Counted from the first letter of the stretch, positions 1-7,046 are shown. The stretch is DNA of 10,833 nt from an uncultured Coriobacteriia bacterium (GCA_902478425.1 CABSKV010000047.1:1-10833), one strand, 5' to 3'. Made by a program: numbers and translations. Notes: generated by a model from the letters alone, not told the origin.

Positions 1-1572
1 GACTCCGGCGCCCTCTGGAAGAGCCGCTGGGGCATCTTCTCGCTTGCCGTGGGACTCGTGCTCGTCACCGTCGTCGCCGTGGGCTTCGCGCTGCACGCGC
101 TGCTTCCCGCCATCCCGCTGGCCGCAGCCATCGCCTTTGGCGCCGCCATGGGGTCGACCGACGCGGTTGCCGTCACGGAGCTCTCCAAGGACTTCCGCTT
201 TGGCAAGCGCCATGAGACGCTCCTGACCGGCGAGGCGTTCTTCAACGACGTGACCGGCACGGTGGTGTTCAAGACTGCCATCGGATTCGCCCTCACGGGG
301 GCGCTTTCCCTGGCGCATGCCGGAGAGGAGTTCGCCCTGGAGCTCTTCGGCGGGCTTTTCGGAGGCGTCATCCTGGGCTTCGCGGCATGGCTGTTGCTGG
401 AGTTCATCCGCCGTCGCGGCATCGACAGCCCCAACCTGCACGTGACCCTCGAGCTGCTCTTGCCCTTCGTGATCTACCTCATCTGCCACCAGATTCACAT
501 CGGCGCCGTCATCGCCGTGGTCATGGCGGGCATGGTCATGTCGCTTCTCCCCCATCGTCACACGCCCCAGACCGCGCGCCAGCGCATGCAGGCCAAGGGC
601 GTCTGGGACACGCTCGGCTTCATCCTCAACGGCGTCATCTTCGTCTTGCTGGGCATGCAGCTGCCCCGCTTCATCGCACCGGCTGCCGACGGCGGCTTTG
701 GCGATCCGTGGCTCATGTTCGGCATCGTCATCGTCCTCACGCTGATTCTGGAAATCGTGCGCTTCTGCTGGATCGCGGGGATGGACGTCGTGCACTGCCT
801 CGTTCGCAAGCAGCCCGTGCGCGCCCTGCTCGACGGCGAGCACTTTCGCAGCGCCCTGGCCACGGCCTTCGCGGGCCCCAAGGGCGGCATCACGCTCTCG
901 CTCATCCTGACGGTGCCCGCCACGCTACCGGCATCCGGGGCGCTCCCGGTCCACACCATGCTCGCGTCCATCGCCTCCGGCGTCATCCTGTGCACGCTCT
1001 TGCTGGCGAACTTCGCCGTGCCGGCGCTGGTGCCGCACAAGGCCGATTCGCGTCGCACGAAAAGGCAGGTGGACGCCGAGGCGCGACTGCTCATGCGAGT
1101 CATCGAATCCATAAGGGCCGACGCCCACCGGACGGGATCGGTCACCGGAGAGGCATCGGCGCAGATGACGGCCGCAAACGGCGATGTTGACGAACCGGCC
1201 ACGGTCATCGTGATGAAGCGCTACGCCGACCAGCTCGCAGACATCGCCAAGCGCGCCTCCGGTGACCTGGCCGCGCAGGCCCGGCAGGTGATTGCACAGT
1301 GCAACGAGCAATACGAGCGCATCGAGGAGCTCGACTCCGAGATCAGGGAATCCGGTTTCTACGATGGTGACGAGGAGACCAGGGATCCGTCGACCCTCAC
1401 CGCGCATTTTCGCGCCTTGCGTGACGTTTACGGTGCGGTGGAAGACGTCCAGGCCCAGGCCCTGGCCCGCGAGCTCGAGTACGTGAAGGAGATGGCCCAC
1501 GACGAGCAGATCGACCCCAAGCACGCCAAGGAGCTCCGTAACGACGTGTACATCCAGCAGCTCACGCTCTGA
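1..1572 (+). CDS. Na+/H+ antiporter, CPA1 (NhaP/NHE-like) family, 5'-partial
   Basis: A membrane exchanger that swaps cytoplasmic Na+ (or K+) for H+ in pH and salt homeostasis. The frame is open from base 1, so the N-terminus lies outside the window; 523 codons are visible. Family landmarks are the TDAVAV segment (Thr-Asp at 157-162) and GEAFFNDVTG, whose Asn-Asp pair (244-249) corresponds to the ion-binding ND of CPA1 exchangers. Many hydrophobic membrane segments follow to about base 1030, including GPKGGITLSL (876-905), a conserved CPA1 signature. The last ~175 residues are hydrophilic and helix-rich (AQARQVIAQCNEQYERIEEL), a cytoplasmic tail as in long NhaP-type proteins. The stop TGA is at 1570-1572 and brnQ follows at once. 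The family is secure; the ion preference cannot be read. Confidence 0.93.
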   Translation, partial: DSGALWKSRWGIFSLAVGLVLVTVVAVGFALHALLPAIPLAAAIAFGAAMGSTDAVAVTELSKDFRFGKRHETLLTGEAFFNDVTGTVVFKTAIGFALTGALSLAHAGEEFALELFGGLFGGVILGFAAWLLLEFIRRRGIDSPNLHVTLELLLPFVIYLICHQIHIGAVIAVVMAGMVMSLLPHRHTPQTARQRMQAKGVWDTLGFILNGVIFVLLGMQLPRFIAPAADGGFGDPWLMFGIVIVLTLILEIVRFCWIAGMDVVHCLVRKQPVRALLDGEHFRSALATAFAGPKGGITLSLILTVPATLPASGALPVHTMLASIASGVILCTLLLANFAVPALVPHKADSRRTKRQVDAEARLLMRVIESIRADAHRTGSVTGEASAQMTAANGDVDEPATVIVMKRYADQLADIAKRASGDLAAQARQVIAQCNEQYERIEELDSEIRESGFYDGDEETRDPSTLTAHFRALRDVYGAVEDVQAQALARELEYVKEMAHDEQIDPKHAKELRNDVYIQQLTL

Positions 1573-1603
1573 GACGACGAGCCGGGACAGACGGGAGAGG
1601 AAG

Positions 1604-2932
1604 ACGAACGACACGCGAGGACATAAGAGCACGTCCCTCGGGAAGGACTCGATAATCGTCGGGTTCGCCCTGTTCGCGATGTTCTTCGGGGCCGGCAACC
1701 TCATATTCCCACCGACGCTTGGCCAGCTCAGCGGCAGCCTGTGGCCCTGGGGATTCGTCGGCTTCCTGCTCGCCGACGCCGTGCTCTCGTGCCTGGGCGT
1801 GTTCGTGATCAACGCCGTGGGCGGTCCGCGCCGCGCCTTCGAGGATGCACTCGGCAAGACGGGCGGCACCATCCTCGGCACGGCGGCGATCCTGTGCCTG
1901 TGCGTGCTGTTCGCCATGCCCCGCACGGCGGCAACGACCTTCGAACTCTCGGTCGCCCCCTACCTCGGTGATGCGGCGCCGGGATATCTCGCGCCCTTCT
2001 CCATCGCGTTCTTCGTCATCGTCTACCTGCTCGCCTGCCGCAAATCGCGCGTCGTCGACATCATCGGCAAGTTCTTCACGCCGACGCTGCTGATTGGCGT
2101 CGTGGTGCTGATCGTCGCGGGAATCGCCCAGCCCATCGGCCCAATCGAACCCCCGCTCACAAACACCGTGTTCCAGGAGGGTGTGCGCGCGGGCTACCAG
2201 ACCATGGACGTGTTGGGTGCGGCGGCCTTCTCGATCATCATCCTCGACTCCGCCCTCGTGAAGGGCCGTCCCGAAGGCCGCGAGCGCATGACGCTTCTTG
2301 CGCGCGCGAGCATTGGCGCCGCTATCATGCTCGGGATTATCTACGGCGGCCTGGCCTACCTGGGCGCGACATCGACGTCGTTGGGAACGGGCCTCACCCA
2401 AGCCGGTCTGCTCGTGGCGATCGTGCAGTCGCTGCTGGGCGAACCCGGCATCATCCTGCTGAGCGTCATCGTCCTTCTGGCCTGCGTGACGACGGCCGTC
2501 GCCCTGGTGAGCTCGGCTGCCGACTACTTCTACGCGCTGTTCGGAAAGAGGGTCTCCTACAACGTGCTGCTCCTAGCCGATTGCGTAATCGGCGTGCTCA
2601 TCTGCGACCTGGGACTCGACGCCATCATCCAGCTGGCCGATCCGGTTCTGGGCATCGTGTATCCGCCGTTCATCACCGTGGTGGTGCTCCTGGTCTTCCA
2701 TGGCCGCATCAGGGGCAAGGGGCTCTACCGGGGAGCGGCTATCGGTGCCTTCGCGGCGACCGTGGTTCTGGAGCTGCACGCCATGGGCATCATCACGTTC
2801 ATGCCGCTCGATTGGCTGCCGTTGCATTCGATGGGGTTGGGATGGCTGGCCTTCGCCGTGCTGGGAGGCATCGTCGGTTGGATCATTGGACGTACGCGCA
2901 AGGGAATGCTGAGCAAAAAATATGACATATGA
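1604..2932 (+). CDS. brnQ: Branched-chain amino acid transport protein BrnQ (LIVCS family)
   Basis: A cation-coupled symporter importing leucine, isoleucine and valine across the cytoplasmic membrane. FFGAGNLIFPPTLGQL near the N-terminus, FAMPRTAATTFELSVAPYL, GYQTMDVLGAAAFSIII and VYPPFITVVVL match BrnQ landmarks in the right order, with about 12 hydrophobic segments. The first ATG in frame (1679) falls inside membrane helix 1, after conserved residues KDSIIVGFALFA, so it cannot be the true start. No ATG, GTG or TTG exists in any frame between the antiporter stop and 1679. The best start is ACG at 1604, six bases after GGGAG (1593-1597), giving 442 aa, the usual BrnQ length. This is either a rare ACG start or a mutated ATG. 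The gene lies 31 bases behind the antiporter and probably shares its transcript. Its end overlaps an upstream ATG of the next gene. Confidence 0.9.
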   Translation, partial: TNDTRGHKSTSLGKDSIIVGFALFAMFFGAGNLIFPPTLGQLSGSLWPWGFVGFLLADAVLSCLGVFVINAVGGPRRAFEDALGKTGGTILGTAAILCLCVLFAMPRTAATTFELSVAPYLGDAAPGYLAPFSIAFFVIVYLLACRKSRVVDIIGKFFTPTLLIGVVVLIVAGIAQPIGPIEPPLTNTVFQEGVRAGYQTMDVLGAAAFSIIILDSALVKGRPEGRERMTLLARASIGAAIMLGIIYGGLAYLGATSTSLGTGLTQAGLLVAIVQSLLGEPGIILLSVIVLLACVTTAVALVSSAADYFYALFGKRVSYNVLLLADCVIGVLICDLGLDAIIQLADPVLGIVYPPFITVVVLLVFHGRIRGKGLYRGAAIGAFAATVVLELHAMGIITFMPLDWLPLHSMGLGWLAFAVLGGIVGWIIGRTRKGMLSKKYDI

Positions 2933-2945
2933 CGAGGAGCAGATG

Positions 2946-3425
2946 ATGGAGATCAGGAGCTATCGGCAGGACGACATCGCCGAGATGGTGGGCATCTGGA
3001 ACGGGGTCGTAAGGGACGGCATCGCGTTTCCCCAGGAAGAGGAGCTGGACCTTGTGAGCGGCAGCGCGTTCTTCGCATCGCAGACGTACTGCGGCGTCGC
3101 CGAGGAGGACGGGCGCGTCATCGGGCTCTACATCCTGCATCCCAACAACATCGGGCGCTGCGGGCACATCGCCAACGCCAGCTATGCGGTCGGCGCGGCC
3201 GCGCGCGGCAAGGGTGCAGGCCGTCTACTCGTCGAAGACTCGCTTGTCCAGGGCAAGGCACACGGCTTTCGCGTGCTGCAATTCAACGCTGTCGTCGCGA
3301 CCAACGCCGGCGCGCGCCATCTCTACGAAAAGCTCGGCTTCGTGCAGCTCGGCACCATTCCCGGTGGCTTTCGCATGCCCGATGGCACGTATGTCGACAT
3401 TTGTCCCTACTACCACGAGCTGTAG
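2946..3425 (+). CDS. GNAT family N-acetyltransferase
   Basis: Transfers acetyl from acetyl-CoA to an amine; the substrate is unknown. At 159 aa it is a single GNAT domain. The acetyl-CoA loop is RGKGAG (residues 87-92) in VGAAARGKGAGRLLVEDSL, followed by NAVVATNAGARHLYEKLGF (114-132), the typical GNAT motif B. Three in-frame ATGs compete. The one at 2922 would overlap brnQ by 11 bases, while those at 2943 and 2946 follow GAGGAG (2934-2939). I chose 2946 because it leaves six bases after that ribosome site and gives the usual MEIRSYRQDDI-type N-terminus. The gene sits directly behind brnQ in the same direction, so co-transcription is likely. The C-terminal GGFRMPDGTYVDICPYYHEL resembles GNATs annotated near phosphinothricin or amino-acid acetyltransferases, but the substrate should stay open. 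Confidence 0.88.
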   Translation: MEIRSYRQDDIAEMVGIWNGVVRDGIAFPQEEELDLVSGSAFFASQTYCGVAEEDGRVIGLYILHPNNIGRCGHIANASYAVGAAARGKGAGRLLVEDSLVQGKAHGFRVLQFNAVVATNAGARHLYEKLGFVQLGTIPGGFRMPDGTYVDICPYYHEL

Positions 3426-3471
3426 GATTGACGAGGCGACGATAGCCAGAGGAGGATCGGGAGCGTAGGCT

Positions 3472-4362
3472 ATGGATTGGGTTAGCGCGGCACTGCTCGC
3501 GGCGCTCTTCGCGGGCGTAACGTCGATTCTCGCCAAATGCGGCGTGCGGGAGACCGATTCCGACATCGCCACGGGCATTCGAACCGCGGTCGTGCTCGTC
3601 TTTGCCTGGATCGTGGTCTTTCTCACCGGCGCGCAAGGCGGAATAACTCGTATCGCTCCCCTCTCGTGGACGTTCCTCGTCGCCTCGGGACTCGCGACCG
3701 GCGCATCGTGGATCTGCTACTTCAAGGCACTTTCGCTCGGCGACGTCAACAAGGTCGTGCCCGTGGACAAGTCGAGCACGATCCTGGCCGCGCTCTTCGC
3801 GATCGTCCTGTTCGGCGAGACGAGCAACCTCGTGGTCAAACTCGCCTCCATCATCGCGATCGGCGTGGGCACCTATCTCATGATCGAGCGGAAGGCGGCG
3901 CAGGACGGCAGTGACGCGCGGGATGGCAGCGGAGGCGGACATGGGTGGCTGTGGTACGCCATCGGGGCCGCAGTGTTCGCGGCGCTCACCTCGATTCTCG
4001 CGAAGGTCGGCATCGAGGGCGTCGACTCGAACCTGGCGACCGCGATCCGCACCTGCGTGGTGCTGGTGATGGCGTGGGGCATCGTCGCTGCGCGCGGAAA
4101 GCTGCGGGCCGTGCGCGACGTGCGCCCCGGCGAGGCATTGTTCCTGGTAGCATCCGGCATCGCGACCGGCGCGTCGTGGCTGTTCTTCTACTACGCGATA
4201 CAAACCGGCCAGGTGAGCATCGTCGTGCAGATCGACAAACTCTCGATCGTCGTGTCGATCGCGTTTGCCTGGCTGTTCTTGCACGAGCGACTGTCGTGGC
4301 AGGCGGGCGCGGGGCTCGCGCTCATCGTCTGCGGCACGGCGCTGATGACAGCGTTTCCGTAG
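3472..4362 (+). CDS. EamA/DMT family transporter with two near-duplicate halves
   Basis: A drug/metabolite transporter superfamily permease of 296 aa in the cytoplasmic membrane; the substrate is unknown. It has ten predicted hydrophobic segments in two EamA repeats joined by a hydrophilic Ser/Gly/Asp linker near residues 141-158. The halves are strikingly alike: FAGVTSILAKCG and FAALTSILAKVG, DSDIATGIRT and DSNLATAIRT, FLVASGLATGASW and FLVASGIATGASW. Over one 42-residue block I count 24 identities, more than usual between DMT halves. The start ATG follows GGGAG (3459-3463) by eight bases. It lies 46 bases after the acetyltransferase gene and is probably in the same unit. The family is firm. 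Confidence 0.9.
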   Translation: MDWVSAALLAALFAGVTSILAKCGVRETDSDIATGIRTAVVLVFAWIVVFLTGAQGGITRIAPLSWTFLVASGLATGASWICYFKALSLGDVNKVVPVDKSSTILAALFAIVLFGETSNLVVKLASIIAIGVGTYLMIERKAAQDGSDARDGSGGGHGWLWYAIGAAVFAALTSILAKVGIEGVDSNLATAIRTCVVLVMAWGIVAARGKLRAVRDVRPGEALFLVASGIATGASWLFFYYAIQTGQVSIVVQIDKLSIVVSIAFAWLFLHERLSWQAGAGLALIVCGTALMTAFP

Positions 4363-4429
4363 GGACGGGAGAATGCGAACGCCCTGCGGTTCCTTCGCGG
4401 CACGTGGCGCAGCCCGGCATTCGCGATGG

Positions 4430-4435
4430 TAAAGT
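4430..4435 (+). promoter_or_regulatory. possible extended -10 element (TGGTAAAGT)
   Basis: TAAAGT preceded by TGG resembles an extended -10 box. It lies 33 bases before the ATG of the YhbS-type acetyltransferase, in the 105-base gap after the EamA transporter. I see no convincing -35, so this is a weak call. If real, it would make the acetyltransferase and DUF4180 genes a separate transcription unit. Confidence 0.25.
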
Positions 4436-4467
4436 ACGCGGTAGGCGAAATGACGAAAGGGATCGCC

Positions 4468-4989
4468 ATGACGATACGGATAGAGCGACAGGCCGACCAC
4501 GATGCGGTGCGCGAGGTGGTCAGGAGTGCCTTCGCGACCGCCGAGCACAGTGACGGAAACGAGCATGACCTGGTGGATGCCCTGCGGCAAAGCGACGCGT
4601 ACATTCCCGAACTGTCGCTGGTGTACGAAGTTGACGGCGAGATTGTCGGGCACATCATGTTCACCGAGCTGCACGTGGGCGAGCACGTCGCGCTCGCTCT
4701 TGCTCCGCTGTCCGTGGCGCCGGCATGGCAGAGACGCGGCATCGGCACCGCCTTGGTCCGCGAGGGACACAGGGTAGCCCGGAAGCTCGGGTACGATTAC
4801 TCGGTCGTGCTCGGCAGCAAGGAGTACTATCCGCGCGTCGGCTACGTACCGGCCGAGGCGCTGGGAATTCTCCCGTGCTTCGACGTTCCGAGCGAGAACT
4901 TCATGGCCTGCAAGCTTCGCGAGGACGCCCCAGCGATATCGGGCAAGGTCACGTACGCGGAGGAATTCGGAGAAGGAGCGAAATCATGA
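4468..4989 (+). CDS. GNAT family N-acetyltransferase, YhbS type
   Basis: A 173-aa acetyl-CoA-dependent acetyltransferase of the YhbS-like group; its in vivo substrate is unknown. APLSVAPAWQRRGIGTALV (79-97) contains the acetyl-CoA loop Q88-R-R-G-I-G. VVLGSKEYYPRVGYVPAEALGI (113-134) and CFDVPSENFMACKL (137-150) are the group's hallmark C-terminal blocks. The frame is open from an earlier ATG at 4426, but ATG 4468 begins the homologous MTIRIERQADHDAV and follows the purine run AAAGGGA (4456-4462), so I use it. The stop overlaps the next start as ATGA (4986-4989), so the DUF4180 gene is probably translationally coupled. Confidence 0.9.
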   Translation: MTIRIERQADHDAVREVVRSAFATAEHSDGNEHDLVDALRQSDAYIPELSLVYEVDGEIVGHIMFTELHVGEHVALALAPLSVAPAWQRRGIGTALVREGHRVARKLGYDYSVVLGSKEYYPRVGYVPAEALGILPCFDVPSENFMACKLREDAPAISGKVTYAEEFGEGAKS

Positions 4990-5354
4990 ACTTGACGGGT
5001 ATCGAGGAAAACGGCGTGCTCTGCGTTCTCGTGGAGAGTGACGAGCCGGTTATCACCGACGCGCAATCGGCAATCGACCTGCTGATGAGCGCGCAGTGCG
5101 ACGTGGGATCGAAGGACATCGTGATTCCCAAGCAGCTCGTCGCCGAGGACTTCTTCGTCCTCAGCACGGGGCTGGCCGGTGAGGTGCTGCAGAAGTACGT
5201 CAACTACGGCGGCCGCATGGCCATCTACGGCGACTATTCGCGCTACACGAGCAAGCCGCTCAGGGACTTCATGTACGAGAGCAACAAGGGCAGGGACTTC
5301 TTCTTCGTCTCCACGAGAGACGAGGCCATCGCCGCACTGGCGAAGAGTCGCTGA
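4986..5354 (+). CDS. DUF4180 domain-containing protein
   Basis: A 122-aa cytoplasmic protein of unknown function. The whole length matches the DUF4180 pattern: VESDEPVITDAQSAIDLL (16-33), LVAEDFFVLSTGLAGEVLQKY (51-71), IYGDYSRYTSKPLRDFMYESN (80-100) and FFFVST followed by an acidic/Ala helix. There are no signal peptide, membrane segments or obvious catalytic motif. The frame stays open upstream, but the true start is ATG 4986, preceded by GGAGAAGGAG and overlapping the acetyltransferase stop by ATGA. That tight pairing suggests a shared role with the acetyltransferase. The gene meets the DUF2442 gene tail to tail with only 20 bases between, and I see no clear terminator there. Confidence 0.88.
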   Translation: MNLTGIEENGVLCVLVESDEPVITDAQSAIDLLMSAQCDVGSKDIVIPKQLVAEDFFVLSTGLAGEVLQKYVNYGGRMAIYGDYSRYTSKPLRDFMYESNKGRDFFFVSTRDEAIAALAKSR

Positions 5355-5374
5355 AAGGGATCACGAGGCGGGGC

Positions 5375-5809
5375 TTACGCAGAGACAGGGGCACCGTATT
5401 CACGCCGCATGGCGGCCTCGGTGACGACCCATTGCTTCCCGTATTTCCTCGCATCCACGCCCGAGACGAGCTTGCCGTAGGAGATGGCCTTGCGCAGCGT
5501 CGACTCGCTCAAGCCCCAGAGTTCGGTGGCATCAGCAAAGGAAATAAGACCATCGAATGGCGTCTCCTCCACCGCACCGTTCTCCCATAGCTCGTCACAG
5601 GACAGGTCAATGCCATCGTTCCATACGATGCCGTACCCGCCGACATCGACCTCGACGTTACCGAAGACGTTGGGATCTTGCAGCATCTTGAACGCATCGA
5701 ACCTGCCGAGCAGCGGCGCGACGTCATAGACCTTAGTAGCTCCGTTGGCGAAAATCACGCTGAGCCGCATATCGGGAAGCGGGTATACTTCCTTCACTTT
5801 ATGGAACAT
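5375..5809 (-). CDS. DUF2442 domain protein with C-terminal helix-turn-helix
   Basis: A 144-aa protein with two parts. Residues 1-80 (VKEVYPLPDMRLSVIFANG, DVAPLL, FGNVEVDVGGYGIVWNDGIDLS) are a DUF2442 domain. Residues 88-137 (LISFADATELWGLSESTLRKAISYGKL and a YGKQWVVTEAAM tail) look like a MerR/excisionase-style helix-turn-helix, with recognition helix near 101-114. The same two-domain form is known for NE0471 of Nitrosomonas. The start ATG is preceded by GGGGAGGAGG (5816-5825), which overlaps the stop of the DUF4160 gene, so the two are one transcript. By analogy with toxin-antitoxin operons the HTH protein probably binds the palindrome at 6099-6128 and represses the pair. That role is inference. 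Confidence 0.86.
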   Translation of the reverse strand: MFHKVKEVYPLPDMRLSVIFANGATKVYDVAPLLGRFDAFKMLQDPNVFGNVEVDVGGYGIVWNDGIDLSCDELWENGAVEETPFDGLISFADATELWGLSESTLRKAISYGKLVSGVDARKYGKQWVVTEAAMRREYGAPVSA

Positions 5810-5824
5810 CGTGCGCCTCCTCCC

Positions 5825-6079
5825 CTATGCCAACGGGTCGAGCTTCCTGAACTCTTGCGTTTCCCACATCTCAAGTAACTCGCTTCTGTGTATCACAATC
5901 CACTCTCTGACCAAATCGGATGCCCTTGCAGGCAACCCTCCGTCAATCAACGTTCCAGTCCTGATACCAAAGGCTCCGGCATCCTCCCCGTATATTGCAT
6001 GAACATGCGGAGGATTATGCTCCGACTGGAGAAAGTACATCTTGATGGCAATTCCGTAAAACCTCGCAAGCGTCGGCAT
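5825..6079 (-). CDS. DUF4160 domain-containing protein (possible toxin-like partner)
   Basis: An 84-aa protein covering the complete DUF4160 pattern: FYGIAIKMYF (8-17), HNPPHVHAIYGED (21-33), GTLIDGGLPARASDLVREW (42-60) and the HRSELLEMWE helix. The paired His residues in NPPHVHA are invariant in the family and could be catalytic or metal-binding, though no activity is established here. The ATG is preceded by AGGAGGTGA (6089-6097), a near-perfect anti-16S match. It is the first gene of a two-gene minus-strand operon with the DUF2442/HTH gene 15 bases downstream. DUF4160 and DUF2442 genes often occur side by side, and a toxin-antitoxin role is commonly suspected from size and pairing only. Confidence 0.87.
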   Translation of the reverse strand: MPTLARFYGIAIKMYFLQSEHNPPHVHAIYGEDAGAFGIRTGTLIDGGLPARASDLVREWIVIHRSELLEMWETQEFRKLDPLA

Positions 6080-6098
6080 GACAGTGCTTCACCTCCTG

Positions 6099-6128
6099 GC
6101 AGTATATCACGTTACCGTGATATACTGC
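6099..6128 (-). promoter_or_regulatory. 30-bp palindromic operator upstream of the DUF4160-DUF2442 operon
   Basis: Perfect 13-bp arms GCAGTATATCACG (6099-6111) and CGTGATATACTGC (6116-6128) enclose TTAC. The palindrome abuts the ribosome site of the DUF4160 gene and contains the putative -10. A symmetric site of this size fits a dimeric HTH repressor; the DUF2442/HTH product of the same operon is the obvious candidate. Confidence 0.72.
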
Positions 6129-6130
6129 AA
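6101..6130 (-). promoter_or_regulatory. putative sigma-70-type promoter of the DUF4160-DUF2442 operon
   Basis: On the minus strand TTGCAG (6125-6130) serves as a weak -35 and TATACT (6101-6106) as a good -10, with an 18-base gap. Transcription would begin about 6094, very close to the AGGAGGTGA ribosome site, so the leader is short or nearly absent. Both boxes overlap the palindrome, so binding there would block RNA polymerase. The weak -35 limits confidence. Confidence 0.45.
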
Positions 6131-6371
6131 TTAGACCTTATATCTAATACGCATGCGAACTAACCATCTAATCGGCCCGTTGCGTCACTCAAGAATTGTA
6201 TGCATAGGGTGAGACATGAATAATCGGAGCGTCGTCGGAGCAGGACTTCTCTTGCGGCTTCCCCCAGCTCGTGCCCCGTACCAAACATTGTCACATGCAA
6301 AACATCGTCGTATCCGGTATCGTTCCATCATATCAAGCGATTGCATACACACGCGAACGCATCCAGGAAGG
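6131..6371. other. A+T-richer intergenic stretch between divergent units
   Basis: No convincing gene is seen. It holds a second inverted repeat, ATTAGA (6130-6135) and TCTAAT (6143-6148), with another TCTAAT copy at 6167-6172. It also has a 22-bp segment (6195-6216) repeated with three mismatches at 8202-8223. TTGTCA (6288-6293) with TATCCG 17 bases on is a poor promoter candidate for the carbonic anhydrase gene. Confidence 0.5.
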
Positions 6372-6377
6372 ATGACC

Positions 6378-6923
6378 ATGCAAAAGCCGAACGAAACCCC
6401 CGCCGTCTCTCCCACCGCGCACGTGGCGACCAACGCGACCGTCATCGGCGACGTCACCATCAGCGACGAGTGCTGCGTCCTGTTCAACGCGACCATCCGG
6501 GGTGACTGCGACAGCTTCGTGAGGCTGGGGGAGCGCACGAACGTGCAGGAGGGCGCCTGCCTGCACGTGAGCCACGGTTCGCCCACGATCATCGGCCATG
6601 ACGTAACCATCGGTCATGCCGCGGTGGTACACGGCTGTACAATCGGCGACCATTCGCTCATCGGCATGGGGGCCACGGTGCTCGACGGCGCCATAATCGG
6701 GAATCACTGCCTTGTCGGGGCCGGAGCGCTCGTGACGGGCACGGCGCGCATCCCGGACGGCATGCTCGTCGTCGGAGCGCCCGCACGGGCAAAGCGTCCC
6801 TTGACCGACGAGGAGAAGGCCAGCCTGGAGGAAAGCGCCGCCGGATACGTGGAGGTGGGGTACCAGCTGGCAAGCGAAGGCTGGCTGCTCACGGGCGAGG
6901 TGCCCAAGCCGCCACTGGGATAG
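6378..6923 (+). CDS. gamma-class carbonic anhydrase family protein (left-handed beta-helix)
   Basis: A 181-aa protein of the YrdA/CaiE/gamma-carbonic anhydrase group, probably a cytoplasmic trimer that may hydrate CO2. Hexapeptide repeats (TVIGDVTI, IIGHDVTIGH, TIGDHSLIGMGATVL, IIGNHCLVGAGALV) form the left-handed beta-helix. Likely zinc ligands are His63 (CLHV), His80 and His85 (GHAAVVHGC). Arg41 and Asp43 (IRGD) and Gln57 match the conserved active-site neighbours. The C-terminal helix follows VVGAPARAKRPLTDEE. ATG 6378 is preferred because AGGAAGG (6365-6371) lies six bases upstream, while ATG 6372 touches that site; an open frame back to 6216 is not homologous. Many homologues are annotated as acyltransferases or have unproven activity, so the enzyme name is a family call. 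Confidence 0.9.
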   Translation: MQKPNETPAVSPTAHVATNATVIGDVTISDECCVLFNATIRGDCDSFVRLGERTNVQEGACLHVSHGSPTIIGHDVTIGHAAVVHGCTIGDHSLIGMGATVLDGAIIGNHCLVGAGALVTGTARIPDGMLVVGAPARAKRPLTDEEKASLEESAAGYVEVGYQLASEGWLLTGEVPKPPLG

Positions 6924-6936
6924 TTCATACGATTGA

Positions 6937-6965
6937 GCGGCGTCTCGCGCTTTTCGAGTCGCCGC
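6937..6965 (+). terminator. GC-rich hairpin after the carbonic anhydrase gene
   Basis: Arms GCGGCGTCTCG (6937-6947) and CGAGTCGCCGC (6955-6965) pair over 11 positions with a single T-T mismatch around a CGCTTTT loop, starting 14 bases after the stop. There is no T-run afterwards, so it may be a weak intrinsic terminator, a 3'-end stabiliser or a pause site. Confidence 0.5.
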
Positions 6966-7006
6966 GATGCGTCCCTCCTCATATGCAGACGATCCCAGGC
7001 GCAGGC

Positions 7007-7012
7007 TATAAT
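7007..7012 (+). promoter_or_regulatory. consensus -10 (TATAAT) for the GPxG-repeat protein gene
   Basis: A perfect TATAAT lies 34 bases before the ATG of the small Gly-rich protein and after the hairpin at 6937-6965. The -35 position (around 6984-6989) is not close to consensus, so the promoter may need an activator or use mainly its -10. Confidence 0.5.
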
Positions 7013-7046
7013 GTTCCCAGCAGCCTTTTAGGTGATTGGAGGGTCC

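Noticed and set aside
925..2401. Long minus-strand open frames opposite the antiporter and brnQ genes
   Set aside because: No recognisable domains, biased composition, and the + strand genes are certain.
3283..4770. 495-aa minus-strand open frame opposite the EamA and GNAT genes
   Set aside because: Arg/Asp/His-rich low-complexity product antisense to three well-supported genes; a typical shadow of high-GC codon use.
4725..4985. N-terminal extension of the DUF4180 frame
   Set aside because: It lies out of frame inside the acetyltransferase, is Arg-rich and not homologous; ATG 4986 has the ribosome site.
5355..5374. Bidirectional terminator between the DUF4180 and DUF2442 genes
   Set aside because: The 20-base gap has no inverted repeat or T-run.
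6216..6377. N-terminal extension of the carbonic anhydrase frame
   Set aside because: No ribosome site and unlike the family, which starts shortly before the first hexapeptide repeats.
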